DNA from: Coffea arabica
Taxonomy: Eukaryota > Streptophyta > Magnoliopsida > Gentianales > Rubiaceae
Length of the DNA: 64,000 nt
Assembly (NCBI RefSeq): GCF_036785885.1
Contig: NC_092312.1
Span: 22,896,001-22,960,000 of the forward strand
Direction: 5' to 3'
Shown: positions 24,720 to 37,911 of the stretch, piece by piece
How positions within the stretch are numbered: the stretch's first letter is position 1
Layout: every line of letters begins with the position of its first letter
Translations under genes and position numbers: made by a program
Notes under the pieces: generated by a model
Databases searched by the model: none
The model's input: only the letters and a program-made list of their open reading frames with translations
What the model was told of the DNA's origin: nothing

Positions 24720-27230
24720 CGAAGATTAGAGATTGACTATTGAGTATATGGACTCTGATAGATTAGGGCCATTTGTCAAAGTGAAACAAATGCCCAGAAG
24801 TTCTTGCAGAGTTTCACAATCATTTATATATAAAAAAAAAAAAAAAAAATTAGACAGAAACTAGTTGGTTGGTGAAAGAGAAGCATTTTTAATTAGTGAT
24901 ATGCATTTGGTTATCTCTCAATTTCGGCCTTTTAATTGGTCTGAGCATACGGTAGTAGCACTATCTTGAGTTGTCTGTGTCTTGTGCTGGTTCACCTTAT
25001 CTCTTTGTTTGTTGGAATTATACAAGTCAATTTTGTGCATTCTTTTGTGAGATCTTTGTCTTGTCACACTACCATTCTAAAGAAAAAAGAACGATCGAGT
25101 GCGAAAGCATCAATGACAAAATCCCACCATAGTACGAGACAAGAATAAAGACTTTAAGTGGACCGAGTCTAAATTTTAATCATTTGGACGAACTTGTTAT
25201 TACAAAAAAAAATATTGCAAATTATTTTCTATTCTACGTAGCTAATAAAGAGAGAAACGTATACCATAAAGTATAGAGGTTAATGTGTAGGCAGGCAGCT
25301 TCACTCGACTAAGAAACTGAATAAAGTTTACGTACGTAAGGTATCCTTATGTAATGTAACACAACAAATATTCAGTACGTGATTATGTGTAAAATGTAGT
25401 ATATATTATCACAAAAACTCGAAAGCAGCTGTGGTGTAAGTTTATAAAATGCTCAAAATTTTTCTTTGGTATTCAATTTTAATTCTAATCCTGAACCTGA
25501 TTATTGAAAAAGATTCTAAAAACTCTCTTCTAGCTAGCTGCTGATTCGATCTAATGATTAGCTATTTAGTTCCTTGTTCTTCAAAACTGCAAGATCTTTT
25601 ATCATGCTACCTAATCACTACATATCTACTAGTTTACGAATCTTTTATCACGCCTTGATCATTTCATACCTACTAGGATACAAATAGCATTTGATGCAGT
25701 TTGGATTTCTTTTTTTTTAAAGTAAGGAAGGGATGGAATTTTAAGAAGTGAAATAAGGGATAGAGCATTTGAACTCAAAACATCTAGTTCTTGAACTTTT
25801 AACTTTAGCTACCACACCAAAATTTCTTATTAAATTTAATTGGGGTTCGCGACGGTGAAGAAAATGGATCGAACAAAAAAAAAAAAAAAAGGTTTTTAGT
25901 TGTAAGATATCTACTGAAATGGTTGGGATTGAGTTCTTATGCAAAGTATAAAACTCTTTGTTGCATCTGGCCAATATAAATTTAATTTGCAAGAATGCAA
26001 AGGATGGAATTCGAGAGTTCCAATTACAAGTTTATCAAATAAGCTTTGAATCTTAACCTGCAAGAGACCTGGCTTGCCCAGTGTCAAACCTCACGTCACC
26101 ACAAAAGTGACTTTAGGATATTGACAAAATCACCAAATTTGCAAAATTTTGGTCAAGTACAAGAATGTTGCACTTGTACTTGCGAGATTTCCCAAGAAAT
26201 GCCGTCAAAGCGGCAAAACAATCATACGTTAAATAAAATCTCCCAGACTTTTACTCATCTCGCCAGCAGATTGGTGAGTTTGCCGAAGTGTCTCCTGCCG
26301 GCTAAAATTCGAACTTCCACCTCTTTCCATGTGGAGCTTTCACATTTCCTACATAGTTCCCACCCCATGCACCGCAACGTACATTTTCTGTATCCGCCTT
26401 GCTGTCTTTTTCTTGGTTTAAGGCTAGTGCGTGCCCGGTTCCTGATTCTTGCACTTTTTTTTTCCCTTTTAAGGATATTCAAATTCAAGTAACGCTGGAA
26501 CTTCTCATAATTTTGTTTGCATGTTGAGTATATATTTTGATGAATTTGGTACATCCTTGAAACTTACACCAGGCCCTTAGACTATTGCCACAACTAAAGG
26601 TTGAGGCAAAGCTGCTAGGTGCTAATTGCTCCAGCAATATTATAGCAGCAATCTAGCTGAATGTGAAATTGAAAGCACTCTTCAATTTACAGGTATAAAA
26701 ATGTGTATCGTTCTTCATCTCTTACTGATTTTACTGATAATGGGTAAAGTAGGTTAGATTACACAGAATTTTCTGTGGCAACATTGCATTCTTGTCCAAT
26801 CACCCCGTGTGTGGAGAAACTCTGATTTCATCTATGTCGTGTTGAACCTTACCTTTCTTGAGACAGTGGCTATGACTATCCACATGAATTAGATATATCA
26901 AGAATATTAGTTTCTGGTGAGAAGAATCAAACTTTTAATCTCTCGGAATTGCTGAGAGTCCCTTACCTCTTGACAGAACCATGGTTGGCGAGGATGAGTT
27001 ATATTTAACATTCATTCCAGAACCACACATATACACTTAATTTACATGATATATTTCCTTTTTTTAATGCATATGGATGAAAATGGCAGTAGTTATTATC
27101 CTTCTTGATTTGCATTTAAAATTTTGAAACAGAAGAGAAATATTGCAAATTCTCAGGCTTATGTTAGTTCTAGGAATTTTTCCTACCTGTGGAAGGTGTT
27201 TGTATGTTCAACATGTGTTTTGTGGAAATG
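24720..27230. other. Gene-poor spacer before the H+-ATPase gene
   Basis: AT-rich sequence with A runs (24832-24849, 25876-25891). A perfect 10-bp inverted repeat with a 9-nt loop lies at 26154-26182. No ORF has exon signals or family resemblance. The right edge (about 26700-27233) should hold the promoter and leader of the H+-ATPase gene, with a possible leader acceptor AATGCAG at 27233. Confidence 0.45.
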
Positions 27231-27279
27231 CAGAATCTTTACAAGAAGCTGGTGATTGGGATTTGAAAGAAGGAAATAG

Positions 27280-30200
27280 ATGATGTATGAGAAGTCAGTT
27301 GCCCTTGATGCAGTCATCAAGGAAGCTGTTGATCTTGTACGTGTACAGTACAATTTCAGAAAGTGTTTACTTATTAAGTTAGCGTATCAGTCAGTTAAAG
27401 ATTTTATTTTTTATTTTTATTTTTTTGCATGTTAAAATCCTGCTGGATTCATTCTGAATTTCTGAAGCGATAATGATACATAAATCAAGAAACGAAAGGC
27501 ACATTTAAAGTGAAATAATTTCAACTCATGAACTTAATCCCAATAAGAAAAGAAATTAGTGCTTGGATAAGTGCAAGAGATAAACAGTGGGGAGTCTTCC
27601 ATGTGATCCCCAAATAAGTTGCTCCTCACAAATACAATGACCATGATTGAAGTAATGAATAAAAATGTGCCCTTAACAGATCTTCTGATGTTATATACAC
27701 TTTACAAGAGAGATTGCGGATCCATGATAAAGACTGTCATGGACAAAATTACCATCAGAATATTGAGTTTTGGAGCCTCAATGTGCAGGAAAACATTCCC
27801 CTTGAAGAGGTATTTGATAATCTGAAGTGTACTAGGAAAGGTTTGAGCTCAGATGCAGTTAAAGAACGATTGGATTTGTTTGGTTTCAATAAACTTGAGG
27901 AGAAGAAGGTTGAAATCTTCCTTCCTCCACTTACTATTTCGTATTCTTTTTCTTCTTTGTTCCCTGAATTCGACATCCACTGCTCTTGCTTACTCAGGAA
28001 AGTAAAGCATTGAAATTCTTGGGCTTTATGTGGAATCCTCTGTCTTGGGTCATGGAGGCCGCTGCTATCATGTCCATTGCTCTTGCAAATGGAGGGGTAA
28101 GGATCTTTTTGTAGCTCTATCTTCTGCGTACCCAAACAATTAATTACTTCGATAATTAAGACCTTAAATTGAATGTAATTGATACTTCAAGCATTTGATT
28201 AATTGTGGATAAATTATAGCCTTGGAAATTTCTGCCAGAAAATCTTCGATTTATTGGGCACTAGCTGCCTGTTGAAATCTTTTTCCGGATCAGTTACTAC
28301 AGTGTATGACAAGTTTTGAACTTTATCCTCCTTGACGTTTAATAAAGACTAAATTCTACAGGGCAAGGGTCCAGATATTCAAGACTTTGTTGGTATCTTG
28401 CTTTTGCTCATTATCAACTCAACCATCAGTTTTATTGAGGAAAATAATGCTGGAAATGCTGCTGCCGCTCTCATGGCGCGGTTGGCTCCAAAAGCAAAGG
28501 TATCGAACTTCATAAACTGTTTGTCAAATGTAATCTGTCATTAAATCTTTAGTTCTAATTTTCTCAAAAACTTTCCAGGTCTTGCGTGATGGTAAATGGA
28601 GTGAAGAAGATGCTTCAGTGCTGGTTCCAGGTGATATCATTAGTATCAAACTTGGTGACATTGTCCCAGCTGATGCACGTCTTCTAGAAGGGGATCCACT
28701 AAAAATAGATCAGGTACTCAGATGCTGCAAAGAAATGGGAAAAATGAGATCATCTTCCAAAAGCATATAGAGACTCCAAAAAAACAAAAACAGTTTTGTG
28801 GATCTTTTCAGTGTTTTGCCTCAGGCTCTGTACGTAGTTCACTTACATGTTCTATTCCCCAAAGTATTTCTCCTGAATCAGCCAGAGTTCTTATATGATA
28901 AAGCTAACTACTATCAGATTAATGATCTTCAGTTTCCAACTGATTTACACAAAAAAAAAAAAAAAGAGTACTAATAATAATGATAGTAATAATTTGAAAT
29001 ATAACAAGAATACTCTAAATAACCCTTCCATCAATCTTTGTCCTTTTTAAATTTAACCAAAAAAAATCATGGGATTGGTCCATGTGAGTGGGAAACAAGA
29101 GTCTGTTAATATAGCTTGATAGTGTCTTCCTCTTTAGCAGTTAAACCATTTCTTGATATGTTAACTTAACAGTAGGTGTGTGCTAAACATTGATTACAAT
29201 TCAATGGACTCCTCTTTTGAAGCAACCAAGTAATGATACTACATTGTGAGTTTATTACTATAAACAGGAATGCCTTACATTAAACAAATGTAGTTAAAAA
29301 CTCACTGGTGCGGGCTTTACTCACATTAAAGGGCAAAAGTAGTTGGTGTCAGATAGTGATTGTTTGGATGTAATATGAGTTGCCAGAAAATTGAGTTGGA
29401 TAGCTGATACTACATCAAAGTTTCTGGATCATAATTTTCTTCTTCTTTTCACATCAACATGTTGAAGAATGACCATTTATCCTGAATGGTTTCCTCTCCT
29501 TTGCTAAACATTTTCACTGTAACAGTCTGCACTTACTGGAGAATCCCTTCCAGTAACCAAGAATCCTGGTGATGGGGTTTATTCAGGCTCAACATGTAAG
29601 CAAGGTGAGATTGACGCAGTCGTAATAGCTACTGGAGTTCATACTTTCTTTGGCAAAGCAGCTCATCTTGTGGAAAATACCACACATGTTGGGCATTTCC
29701 AGAAGGTATGTTTCTGAATACAACGCTTCCCCATTTGCATTCCCTAAAATTTGTTGGAAATTTGAATGAATATATGATTTCTTGTTTCCATTTCTTACGA
29801 TGAGAAAGCCATAGTAAATAATCTTTTGGCAGGTTTTAACAGCAATTGGAAACTTCTGCATTTGCTCCATTGCTGTTGGAATGCTTATTGAAATCATTGT
29901 CATATATGCAATTCAAGAGAGATCATACCGAACTGGTATTGATAACCTTCTTGTACTTCTCATTGGTGGTATTCCAATTGCAATGCCCACTGTACTTTCT
30001 GTTACCATGGCAATAGGATCACATCGATTGTCTCAACAGGTTCGTTGCAACTTGCAAGCAAAACAGTGCCTCCTTTTTCGTTGTGAAATCATGATCAAGA
30101 TATAATTATGATATAGATATACTTATCCAATATACTTTTGCTAAGTTGAATACCAGTCAAGTTATCCCGGTAAACATTTTTTATGCAGGGTGCAATAACA

Positions 30201-33200
30201 AAAAGGATGACGGCAATTGAGGAAATGGCTGGGATGGATGTCTTATGCAGTGATAAGACAGGCACACTTACACTTAACAAGTTGACAGTGGACAAAAATA
30301 TGATTGAGGTTATGCTTCGGCTTTCTCTCTCTCTCTCTGCATTAGGAAAGAATCCAACATTATGCTTTGTTCCTTCATATTAATCTCTCGCATACGTTTC
30401 TCATAGTAGAGAACACTTTCAACGTCAAATCTCATCAGTTTGGTAAAGTCTCAGCATGTGGAGAATAAGGTGTACACAAGATTAAACAACTTACGTTCTT
30501 TCATAATATAAGTCTGTGCATCAGATTTCAATGTCATCTTGATAGGGAAAACTGATTAAATTTGAAGTTGAATTGACCACACATGCAACATCTAGTCATT
30601 TTGAAGGGACCATTTTCAAATGCAGGTTTTCGCTAAAGGTGTTGACAAGGATGCAGTTGTACTAATGGCTGCAAGAGCATCAAGGATAGAGAATCAAGAT
30701 GCTATTGATACAGCAATTGTTTCGATGCTATCGGATCCTAAGGAGGTATGTCAATGCTGCACTTTCTTTGTAAAGACTGCTTTGTGTGTGTTCAAGATTT
30801 AAACAGCTGATAGAAAGCTTTCCCATTATTTGTGTAAAATAGGTGTCACTGCAAAAAATAATTGAAAAAAGAGGAGATGAACTGTACTCTGCAGATAAGG
30901 ATTTTTTTGAAATGTTGCTGAGGGAAAACTACCTTAATTCCACTTAAAGCTATATCAAGAGCATCACTAGTTTGTCTGCTTAAATAAAAAATTGGAAAAT
31001 TGGAGTCATCATGATTTTCTGATAGTCTTTCCTATATTTCACTTCTAATATTTCCATTTTTCATTCTTGTAAGGCACGAGCTGGAATCAAAGAAGTTCAC
31101 TTTCTCCCGTTTAATCCAACTGACAAAAGAACAGCTCTGACATACGTAGATAAAGCTGGGAAAATGCATAGAGTAAGCAAAGGTGCACCAGAGCAGGTAA
31201 CCTATCCAGATATTTTAACAAGAGTACAGGTTAAACCATGTAAAATGTGGAACATCTGAAATTCTACAAATTGTGTTCCATAGATTCTCAATCTAGCATA
31301 TAACAAGTCAGTGATTGAGAAAAAGGTACATTCCATCATTGACAAATTTGCAGATCGTGGTCTTCGTTCTCTTGGAGTTGCTTATCAGGTACTTGAGGTT
31401 CTTTGAACTGTATATTGTTCCTTGCATCTGCTATTTGCTTGTTGACAGAATTATGCAATTCTTTCCCATGTAGGAAGTGCCTTCAGGCAACAAAGATGGT
31501 CCTGGTGGCCCCTGGGAATTCATTGGCCTTCTCCCGCTTTTTGATCCACCCCGACATGATAGTGCAGAAACAATTAGAAGAGCGCTTGACCTGGGAGTCA
31601 GTGTGAAAATGATAACTGGTGACCAGTTGGCAATAGCTAAGGAAACAGGAAGACGACTTGGAATGGGCACAAATATGTATCCTTCTTCATCTTTGCTTGG
31701 AGGCAGCAAAGATGAAGCAGTTGCAGCACTACCAATAGATGAACTTATTGAGAAAGCTGATGGTTTTGCTGGAGTCTTTCCTGGTAAATCTTGCAGTCTA
31801 AAACTCAAATTCCTTCAAAGTCCATATATGATGTGTTACCATAAAAGCCTTGATCACAATTGTGGCTTTATGCGTCCTTTTGTAGAACATAAATATGAGA
31901 TTGTAAAAAGACTACAAGCACGAAAGCACATTTGTGGAATGACTGGAGATGGAGTAAATGATGCACCTGCACTAAAGATAGCTGACATAGGTATTGCAGT
32001 AGCAGATTCAACTGATGCTGCTCGAAGTGCCTCTGACATTGTTCTGACAGAACCTGGCTTAAGTGTGATCATCAGTGCTGTCCTAACAAGCCGTGCAATT
32101 TTCCAAAGAATGAAAAACTATACGGTAATAGTGACATCACATTGTTTAGTAGAGACAGAGATTTTGTGCAAGTAACTGGCTGAAAATAGTCTTTGTTTTC
32201 TCCAGATATATGCTGTGTCTATCACTATTCGTATTGTGGTAAGTTTTCTATGAACAATATATTCTTGATGCTCCAGATATAGAAGCATTCTTTTCTTCTT
32301 TTCATACTGCACCTGGTTGCTTGTGCAGTTAGGATTCATGTTGCTGACATGTATTTGGAAATTTGATTTCCCTCCTTTCATGGTTCTTGTCATTGCCATC
32401 CTGAATGACGGTTAGCATACATCAGTACTTGGTTTAAGATTTGACAACATCTCATAAGTCTTCTTGTTGCAGGTTCTTTCTATCTGACATAGGAATTTAT
32501 TTGTCTAGGTACAATCATGACAATTTCCAAAGACAGGGTTAAACCTTCCCCAGTTCCAGACAGTTGGAAGCTTAGTGAAATTTTTGCCACAGGGGTTGCT
32601 CTTGGTGCTTACATGGCCGTGACTACTGTTATATTCTTTTATGTGGCATATGAAACTAGCTTCTTTAAGGTAACTGGAAAGTCATTGTTGGGTTACTAGT
32701 GCAGCTTACAGATTGCACGTAAAAGAAGAATAATGTGTCAATGCATCCTTGTATGTGTTTCCTTCTTGCTTTCACGGTAATTAGGGACAAGAAATGCTTA
32801 TTTGCTAATACTTTGCATTTTGAAAGATGTTTCGACATCAGTTGAATAATACTTAAGGAGGCTGCATAAAATTTTCAGAGACTATGCATACTGGCTTAAG
32901 AGCCCTAGATGTTATCCATGTTTCTGAAACTTAATAACTCAGATTACTTGGCATTTATCTAATGTAAGCTTATTCCGTTATATCATTTTACTATTCATCC
33001 ATTTTTTGTTGATTGTCCTTGGTTTTCTTTTTATCAGAATGTTTTTAACGTAAGGAATTTCAACAAGCACGAATTCGATATGTCAAACGATGAGGTAGCT
33101 AAGCGCCTCAATCAAATGGTGGCATCAGCAGTTTATCTCCAAGTTAGCACCATCAGCCAGGCCCTAATTTTTGTGACTCGCTCGACGAGTTGGTCATTCA

Positions 33201-34964
33201 AAGAGAGACCTGGTTTCCTCCTAGTGACAGCCTTTGTTATTGCACAGCTGGTAACATGTTCTTCTACCTCTTTGCATGTTATTTTGCGTAAGATAAAATG
33301 TCAATAGCAACTCAGACCGAAAACTATTGACTTACAAAAGAAGCTGTAGATTGCTTTCAGTCCAAATGGTGAAGAAGAATAATCGAGCAGAATGATTAAG
33401 ATTCTTGATTATCCTGTCTTCTGTACTTATGCGATGAAGATAAACATTTCTGTCATGAATGTCATTTGGTCCAAAAGTCCTAACTCACTAGTCACTATAT
33501 CTTCAATTTTCTCAATGTTATTTCAAAACTTATAGAATAATTCACATAAAACCAAGTCATTGTTCACTAACCAGTCATAATACTAGTTTTTGAGTTCAGA
33601 AAACTATGAGATTCATGAAGCTGTTCTAAGCATGAAAATGGTGCATCCAATAATTTACCTTCTAAATATACATTCTCTATATTGTGTATGACTTACACTC
33701 TGGATACTTCCATCTTGGTTTAACTGTTTCCCCATACAGTTCAAGCTCAAGTTCAATTTTTATTCTCTTTTCCTCTTTTATCCTCCTTTGTCTTTCCCAT
33801 ATGCAATTGAAGCAGTCTGCATTTTGTCTTGCACTCTCCAGGTGCAGCATTTTAGTGATTCATCCTCTAGATGAATAACGCATATTTGCATATGGACGAA
33901 AAGATAAAAACTGGTTCCTTTAGTCTACGCGAGTGAACTCCATAGTCCAGTTTTCTTCACGCAAGACCATGGATGCAGGATACTTTTCTAACTTTTCTAC
34001 TTAAAGCACAACCGTCACCTCATTACATCTACTTCGCACCGAGTTCTGAGACAAATAGAGTTCTAAATAGTAAAGTGAAACAATCAATTTGTGACCCATA
34101 TTTAAGATTACCAAATATTTGTTGGATCAAATTTCGTACCTTTCTTAGTATAGAGTTAATGGCGGTCCGCATTGCAGATTGCAACTGTAATATCTGCCAC
34201 TGCAACCTGGGGTTTTGCTGGAATCAGAAGCATTGGCTGGGGTTGGACCGGTGTCATCTGGTTATACAATATCATCACCTACATGCTTCTTGATCCCCTT
34301 AAGTTCTTGGTTAGATATTCACTCAGTGGAAAAGCCTGGGGTCTGGTGGTGGAAAAAAGGGTAAGTATAGCTAAATCCTACAGCATTCTGCAAAAAGTCC
34401 TAGAGTATACTATTAACAGTTTGCAGGTTCAATTTTCATTATTTTCTCCATAAATCAACATTTATGTTTGCCCAATTATGTTTCTTGTGGCCAGACTGCA
34501 TTCTCCACCCAAAAGAACTTTGGAAAGGAAGCCCGTGAGGCTGCTTGGGCCACGGAGCAACGGACACTGCATGGCCTCCATGCTCCTGAGCCAGTGAAGC
34601 TAATAGATCGCAATAGCACATTCCAGGAGATGAATAACGTGGCTGAAGAAGCCAGAAGGCGTGCAGAGATTGCAAGGTAAGCCATGTTACCAAAACATAT
34701 TTATGCAAATTTAAGTTGTAGCCTTTTCAGTCTCTCTGATTTGCTCAGAGCTTGCCCAAATATGTCCCGTGTGTAGCATTTTTACTGACTTCTGTTTCTC
34801 CTCCCTCCACAATGAGAAGCAAAATTTCTGTGCTTTGTCTGATGTAGCATCTTTCTTGAATTTGAAGGTTGAGAGAGCTTCACACCCTTAAGGGCAAGGT
34901 GGAGTCTTTTGTCAAGCTGAAGGGAATAGAAATTGATGCCATTAACCAGAACTACACTCTTTGA
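27280..34964 (+). CDS. AHA7-like: Plasma-membrane H+-ATPase (P3A ATPase), AHA7-like, 20 exons, 967 aa
   Basis: Proton pump that energises the plasma membrane. Exons: 27280-27336, 27789-27908, 27998-28096, 28362-28499, 28579-28713, 29526-29705, 29833-30039, 30189-30308, 30626-30745, 31074-31196, 31284-31388, 31474-31783, 31886-32124, 32206-32238, 32329-32410, 32509-32669, 33038-33250, 34178-34360, 34495-34676, 34868-34964. All are GT..AG and the 2904 nt stay in frame. Visible motifs: TGES (187-190), PIAMP in TM4, phosphorylated Asp334 in [14 protein letters not shown] (591-599), Asn111, Arg660 and Asp689 (equivalents of AHA2 N106, R655, D684), and an autoinhibitory tail. Sequences such as [18 protein letters not shown] and [13 protein letters not shown] point to the AHA7 subfamily rather than AHA1/2. 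Odd points: Ile603 in ALKIADIG (normally ALKKADIG) and C-terminus YTL instead of YTV. The start [12 protein letters not shown] is chosen by homology; a second ATG follows directly. Confidence 0.96.
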
Positions 34965-35599
34965 TCTGCATTTCTACTATTAATCCTTTATTGTTTCTAA
35001 TTCTGTAATTTTTATTAGTTCTAAGAAACCACGGGCTCCTGCAGAAAAGGTAGAGCAAAGGCGTGATTCTTACAATAGCATTAACCACTGATTTTTGCCT
35101 AACTTGCTGATGGCGCATCAGCTAGCGATGACCAATTAATCACGCCTACCAAACGATTTCTGAATATGCAAAGGTGTTTTGAACTTGTAAGATTGTTATC
35201 CTCACTAAAACCAGACGTTGACAAAGCTGAAGTCATTTAATTTGTCTACGGAATTTCAGATTGTCGAGGGCTCGGTAATCATAGGTCTTGGGTTTCAATC
35301 CTCCCATCCCCTCTCCGCTTCTTAAATTCCGTCAATTTTCTTCCGACACGTTTACAATATGGCATTGGAGCAAAAGAGGGGGAAAAAAAGGTAGCAATGA
35401 ATCCTAATGCAATGAATCCAGCTTCTGAAATAATTGATAAGCTCGATCGGTCTCCACAACCCCCCCCCCCCCCCAAACCGGGGGGCTCTGGCAACTTCCC
35501 TTGAGGGGTTTTATGAAAGTCGGCAACTGATGAGTTGTTGCGATTTGCAGGTGTTTGTCTAGCTAGCTATGGGTTTTAATGTGAGTATCAAGTCAGAGC
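34965..35599. other. 3' UTR and spacer after the H+-ATPase gene
   Basis: Presumed 3' UTR to about 35200, then non-coding sequence with a C homopolymer at 35461-35474. The stretch TAGGTCTTGGGTTTCAATCC near 35281 looks like a degenerate B-box but does not fold as a tRNA. No gene seen. Confidence 0.5.
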
Positions 35600-35607
35600 T
35601 ACAGGGG

Positions 35608-36483
35608 TAGGGATGGCAATGGGGCGGGGATGGGGTCCCTCGCCCCGTTGTCAAATAACTTCCCCCGTTCCCCGCCCCTTGCCCCCCACTCCCGGTCCCG
35701 TGTCCCCCGCGGGGAAAGAAATCGAAGTGGAAGACTTCGTCTATCAAAGTGCCTTCAGACACTTTGTAGTTAAAGGAAGGCTTGTCTGCGACGCTTCCTT
35801 TACTTGCCGGAGGCTCTCTTGCCAGATCAGTGGCTACTGGAGCAGAGACGGTAGTGCCCAGGCTGGGAGCAGAAGCGTGCAGTTGCGGTCGATCTGGACT
35901 CTAGAGGTGAGATATAGTCCGTCAAGAAAAATGGTGACCTCTATTTATGTGTCTCAAAGTCTGTTGCTTTTGATCCAATTGCTGAGGACCAGCTTGCCGG
36001 CGAGATCGCTGCCTTGGAGCGGCTAGACACCAACGATCTCAATATGTTGCGAGAGCGGCGGTTTGCGTTGGTGGTGGAAACAATGTGCCGATGTGCTGCC
36101 AGGCAGTGCGGACAGCAGCCGTGCAACTAAGGTAGGAGGAGATGATGGCGACGGGTTGAACTCAGATTCGGAAGAAACCGTGATCTACTACCCAGACTGG
36201 TTTGCAGGTATATTTTTAAACCAATAGAAGAAGATAGACGCAAGTCCCACACAAAGAAGAAAGGAAGGAAAAGGAGCCGACGGTGGATGGCCTAACCTGC
36301 ACCTCAAAGAAAAATTTAGGATTGTTGTGTATATATATATATATATTTTAATATACGCGGGGGACGGATGTATGTTGCCCTGTCCCCGTCCCGTTTTAAG
36401 ACAGGGGGATATATTTTGCCCCCGTCCCATTTTTACTCTCGCGGGCACCCGCCCCCGCACCCGTTGCCAACTTGCCATCCCTA
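35608..36483. mobile_element. Non-autonomous hAT element, perfect 8-bp TSD
   Basis: Ends are TAGGGATGGCAA and its reverse complement (TTGCCATCCCTA), flanked by perfect 8-bp duplications TACAGGGG (35600-35607 and 36484-36491). Subterminal G/C-rich repeats (GGGGCGGGGATGGGG type) occur at both ends. No transposase is present; the interior carries a coding-like fragment at 35921-36130 and a (TA)n tract near 36332. Confidence 0.93.
35921..36130 (+). other. Coding-like fragment carried inside the hAT element
   Basis: A 69-codon open frame has sequence with normal protein composition: KNGDLYLCVSKSVAFDPIAE, then DQLAGEIAALERLD, MLRERRFALVVE and a Cys-rich end, closing at TAA (36128-36130). I do not recognise it. 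It is GC-richer than its surroundings and may be a captured host-gene exon. Confidence 0.4.
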
Positions 36484-36491
36484 TACAGGGG

Positions 36492-37156
36492 AGAAATTTT
36501 ATGAAGAAAAGCATCTACTGCGAAGTTGTCGACGAGTTTCTTTCGCAGTATAAAAAATCAATAAAACAAAAATAAATCTGTTAATTAATGGTGATGGTAT
36601 CTGGTTATCAATGTTCCCTTACTATCACCCTTTAAAAAAAAAGAAGAAAAGAAAAAATCAATTAAGATCCCAAAGAAAGTGGGAGACGACTTGCTCATCT
36701 AATATGTATTTTCTACCTATCAGGGTCTTATAAATATCATAAGGGCATAAATGGCGAATTTCTCAGAATATTGCTAAAATTGAAAATCGTCACAAAATTG
36801 GTGATGTTTGATGGAGGGATCTTGATTAGAGGTCGCCGCAACTCCGATGTGAGGCTTTAAGTAAAAATAATTTTCATTTTCATTTATTTTGGGTTACTTC
36901 AGTTTCCTTTTTTTTTAATTCCTTCAAACCATCGCCGCTCGTTTGATAAGCGGCAAAGTTTTTTTAATTTTTTTGCATCGCCGCTCATGAGATGAGCATC
37001 CAGTTTCTAGCAAATTGCTTCAATGAGATTGAAGTCTATAATATTTACACCAATCCTATGGTTGTTCTTAAAGATCATGGAATAGATAAATTGTTTAGTT
37101 ACGATTGGTAACTAGGATCACATAATTCCCTCTTTCAGATTTTGCAAATTTATAAG
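36492..37156. other. Spacer between the hAT element and the papain-like units
   Basis: AT-rich sequence. A phrase with ATCGCCGCTC occurs twice (about 36930 and 36977). No gene seen. Confidence 0.45.
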
Positions 37157-37911
37157 ATCTAAGACAAAAGGAAATTACCACAAAAATTGGCGGCAGCCAA
37201 AGTCTTTCCTCTAGCAATGCACTGCATGTCAGTCAGTTTTGCAATTTCTCCTACTTCCCTCTCAAGGTTGTTTTCATTTCCTTCAGCGCCTCTTAAGACT
37301 AGAATCAAAGCTTGAAAGTTGAAAGAATGACTGGCCATGGATGATTCTGACATGAATCCCTTTGGTTTTACTTACAAGATTGATGCTTTTTTCACAATTA
37401 AGTAGGTTTGATCGCAAGATTGCTGCTTTTAATTTCCATCCGAATAACTGTTATAATTTTGGAATTTGGTAACAGAGTAATAATTGTAAAAATGCACTAA
37501 TTCCCTCATTTATATTAATAATAATTACTTCCACCAAATACAAGCATCAGCTCTACATGTTATTTTGGGGGGGGGGGGGGGGGAACCCGTCTCTTTGTCA
37601 AAACAAGAGTTCATTAATGAGGTGCATAAGAGGTATGACCATTCGGATGGTAGTCCACCCAAGAACAAGAAGAAAGAGGCTAACAACAAAAAGATGAAAG
37701 GGAAGGAGAAACAAAAGCTTGAGGAGGAACAAGCTCGTCCAGCCAAGAAAAAGTCTAGAGGGAAGGAGAAACAAGAGGATGGGGATGAAGGGAAGGAAAA
37801 AAGGAGACACATATCATCCAATCTGGAAAATGCATTTTTAATGATGGAAGAACATGGGTTGTACGAGGAAAGTGTCTACCCGTACAAGGCTGTCATTGAT
37901 GAATTACCAAA
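37157..37911 (+). pseudogene. Papain-like, lysine-rich pseudogene, tandem unit 1
   Basis: The longest open frame (37565-37969) starts with LSKQEFINEVHKRYD (compare LSEQELVD of C1 proteases). It then has a highly charged Lys/Glu-rich stretch of about 65 residues, and then SSNLENAFLMMEEHGLYEES with VYPYKAV (compare NAF..I...GL..E..YPYKAV). Upstream, NWRQPKSF may correspond to the DWR segment before the catalytic Cys, but no CGSCWAF is present. A G homopolymer (37567-37582) precedes the frame. The unit repeats directly from 37912. It is probably dead, although the Lys-rich insert stays in frame. Confidence 0.6.

Noticed and set aside
26154-26182. Perfect 10-bp inverted repeat with 9-nt loop
   Set aside because: Short, isolated, no T-run or conserved context; too common in 64 kb of AT-rich DNA.
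26046-26554. Overlapping ORFs of 148 (+) and 99 (-) codons
   Set aside because: Neither has family features; the plus frame starts with TTG. Likely chance.
35258-35305. tRNA-like TAGGTCTTGGGTTTCAATCC
   Set aside because: The B-box has an extra T and no A-box or cloverleaf can be drawn.
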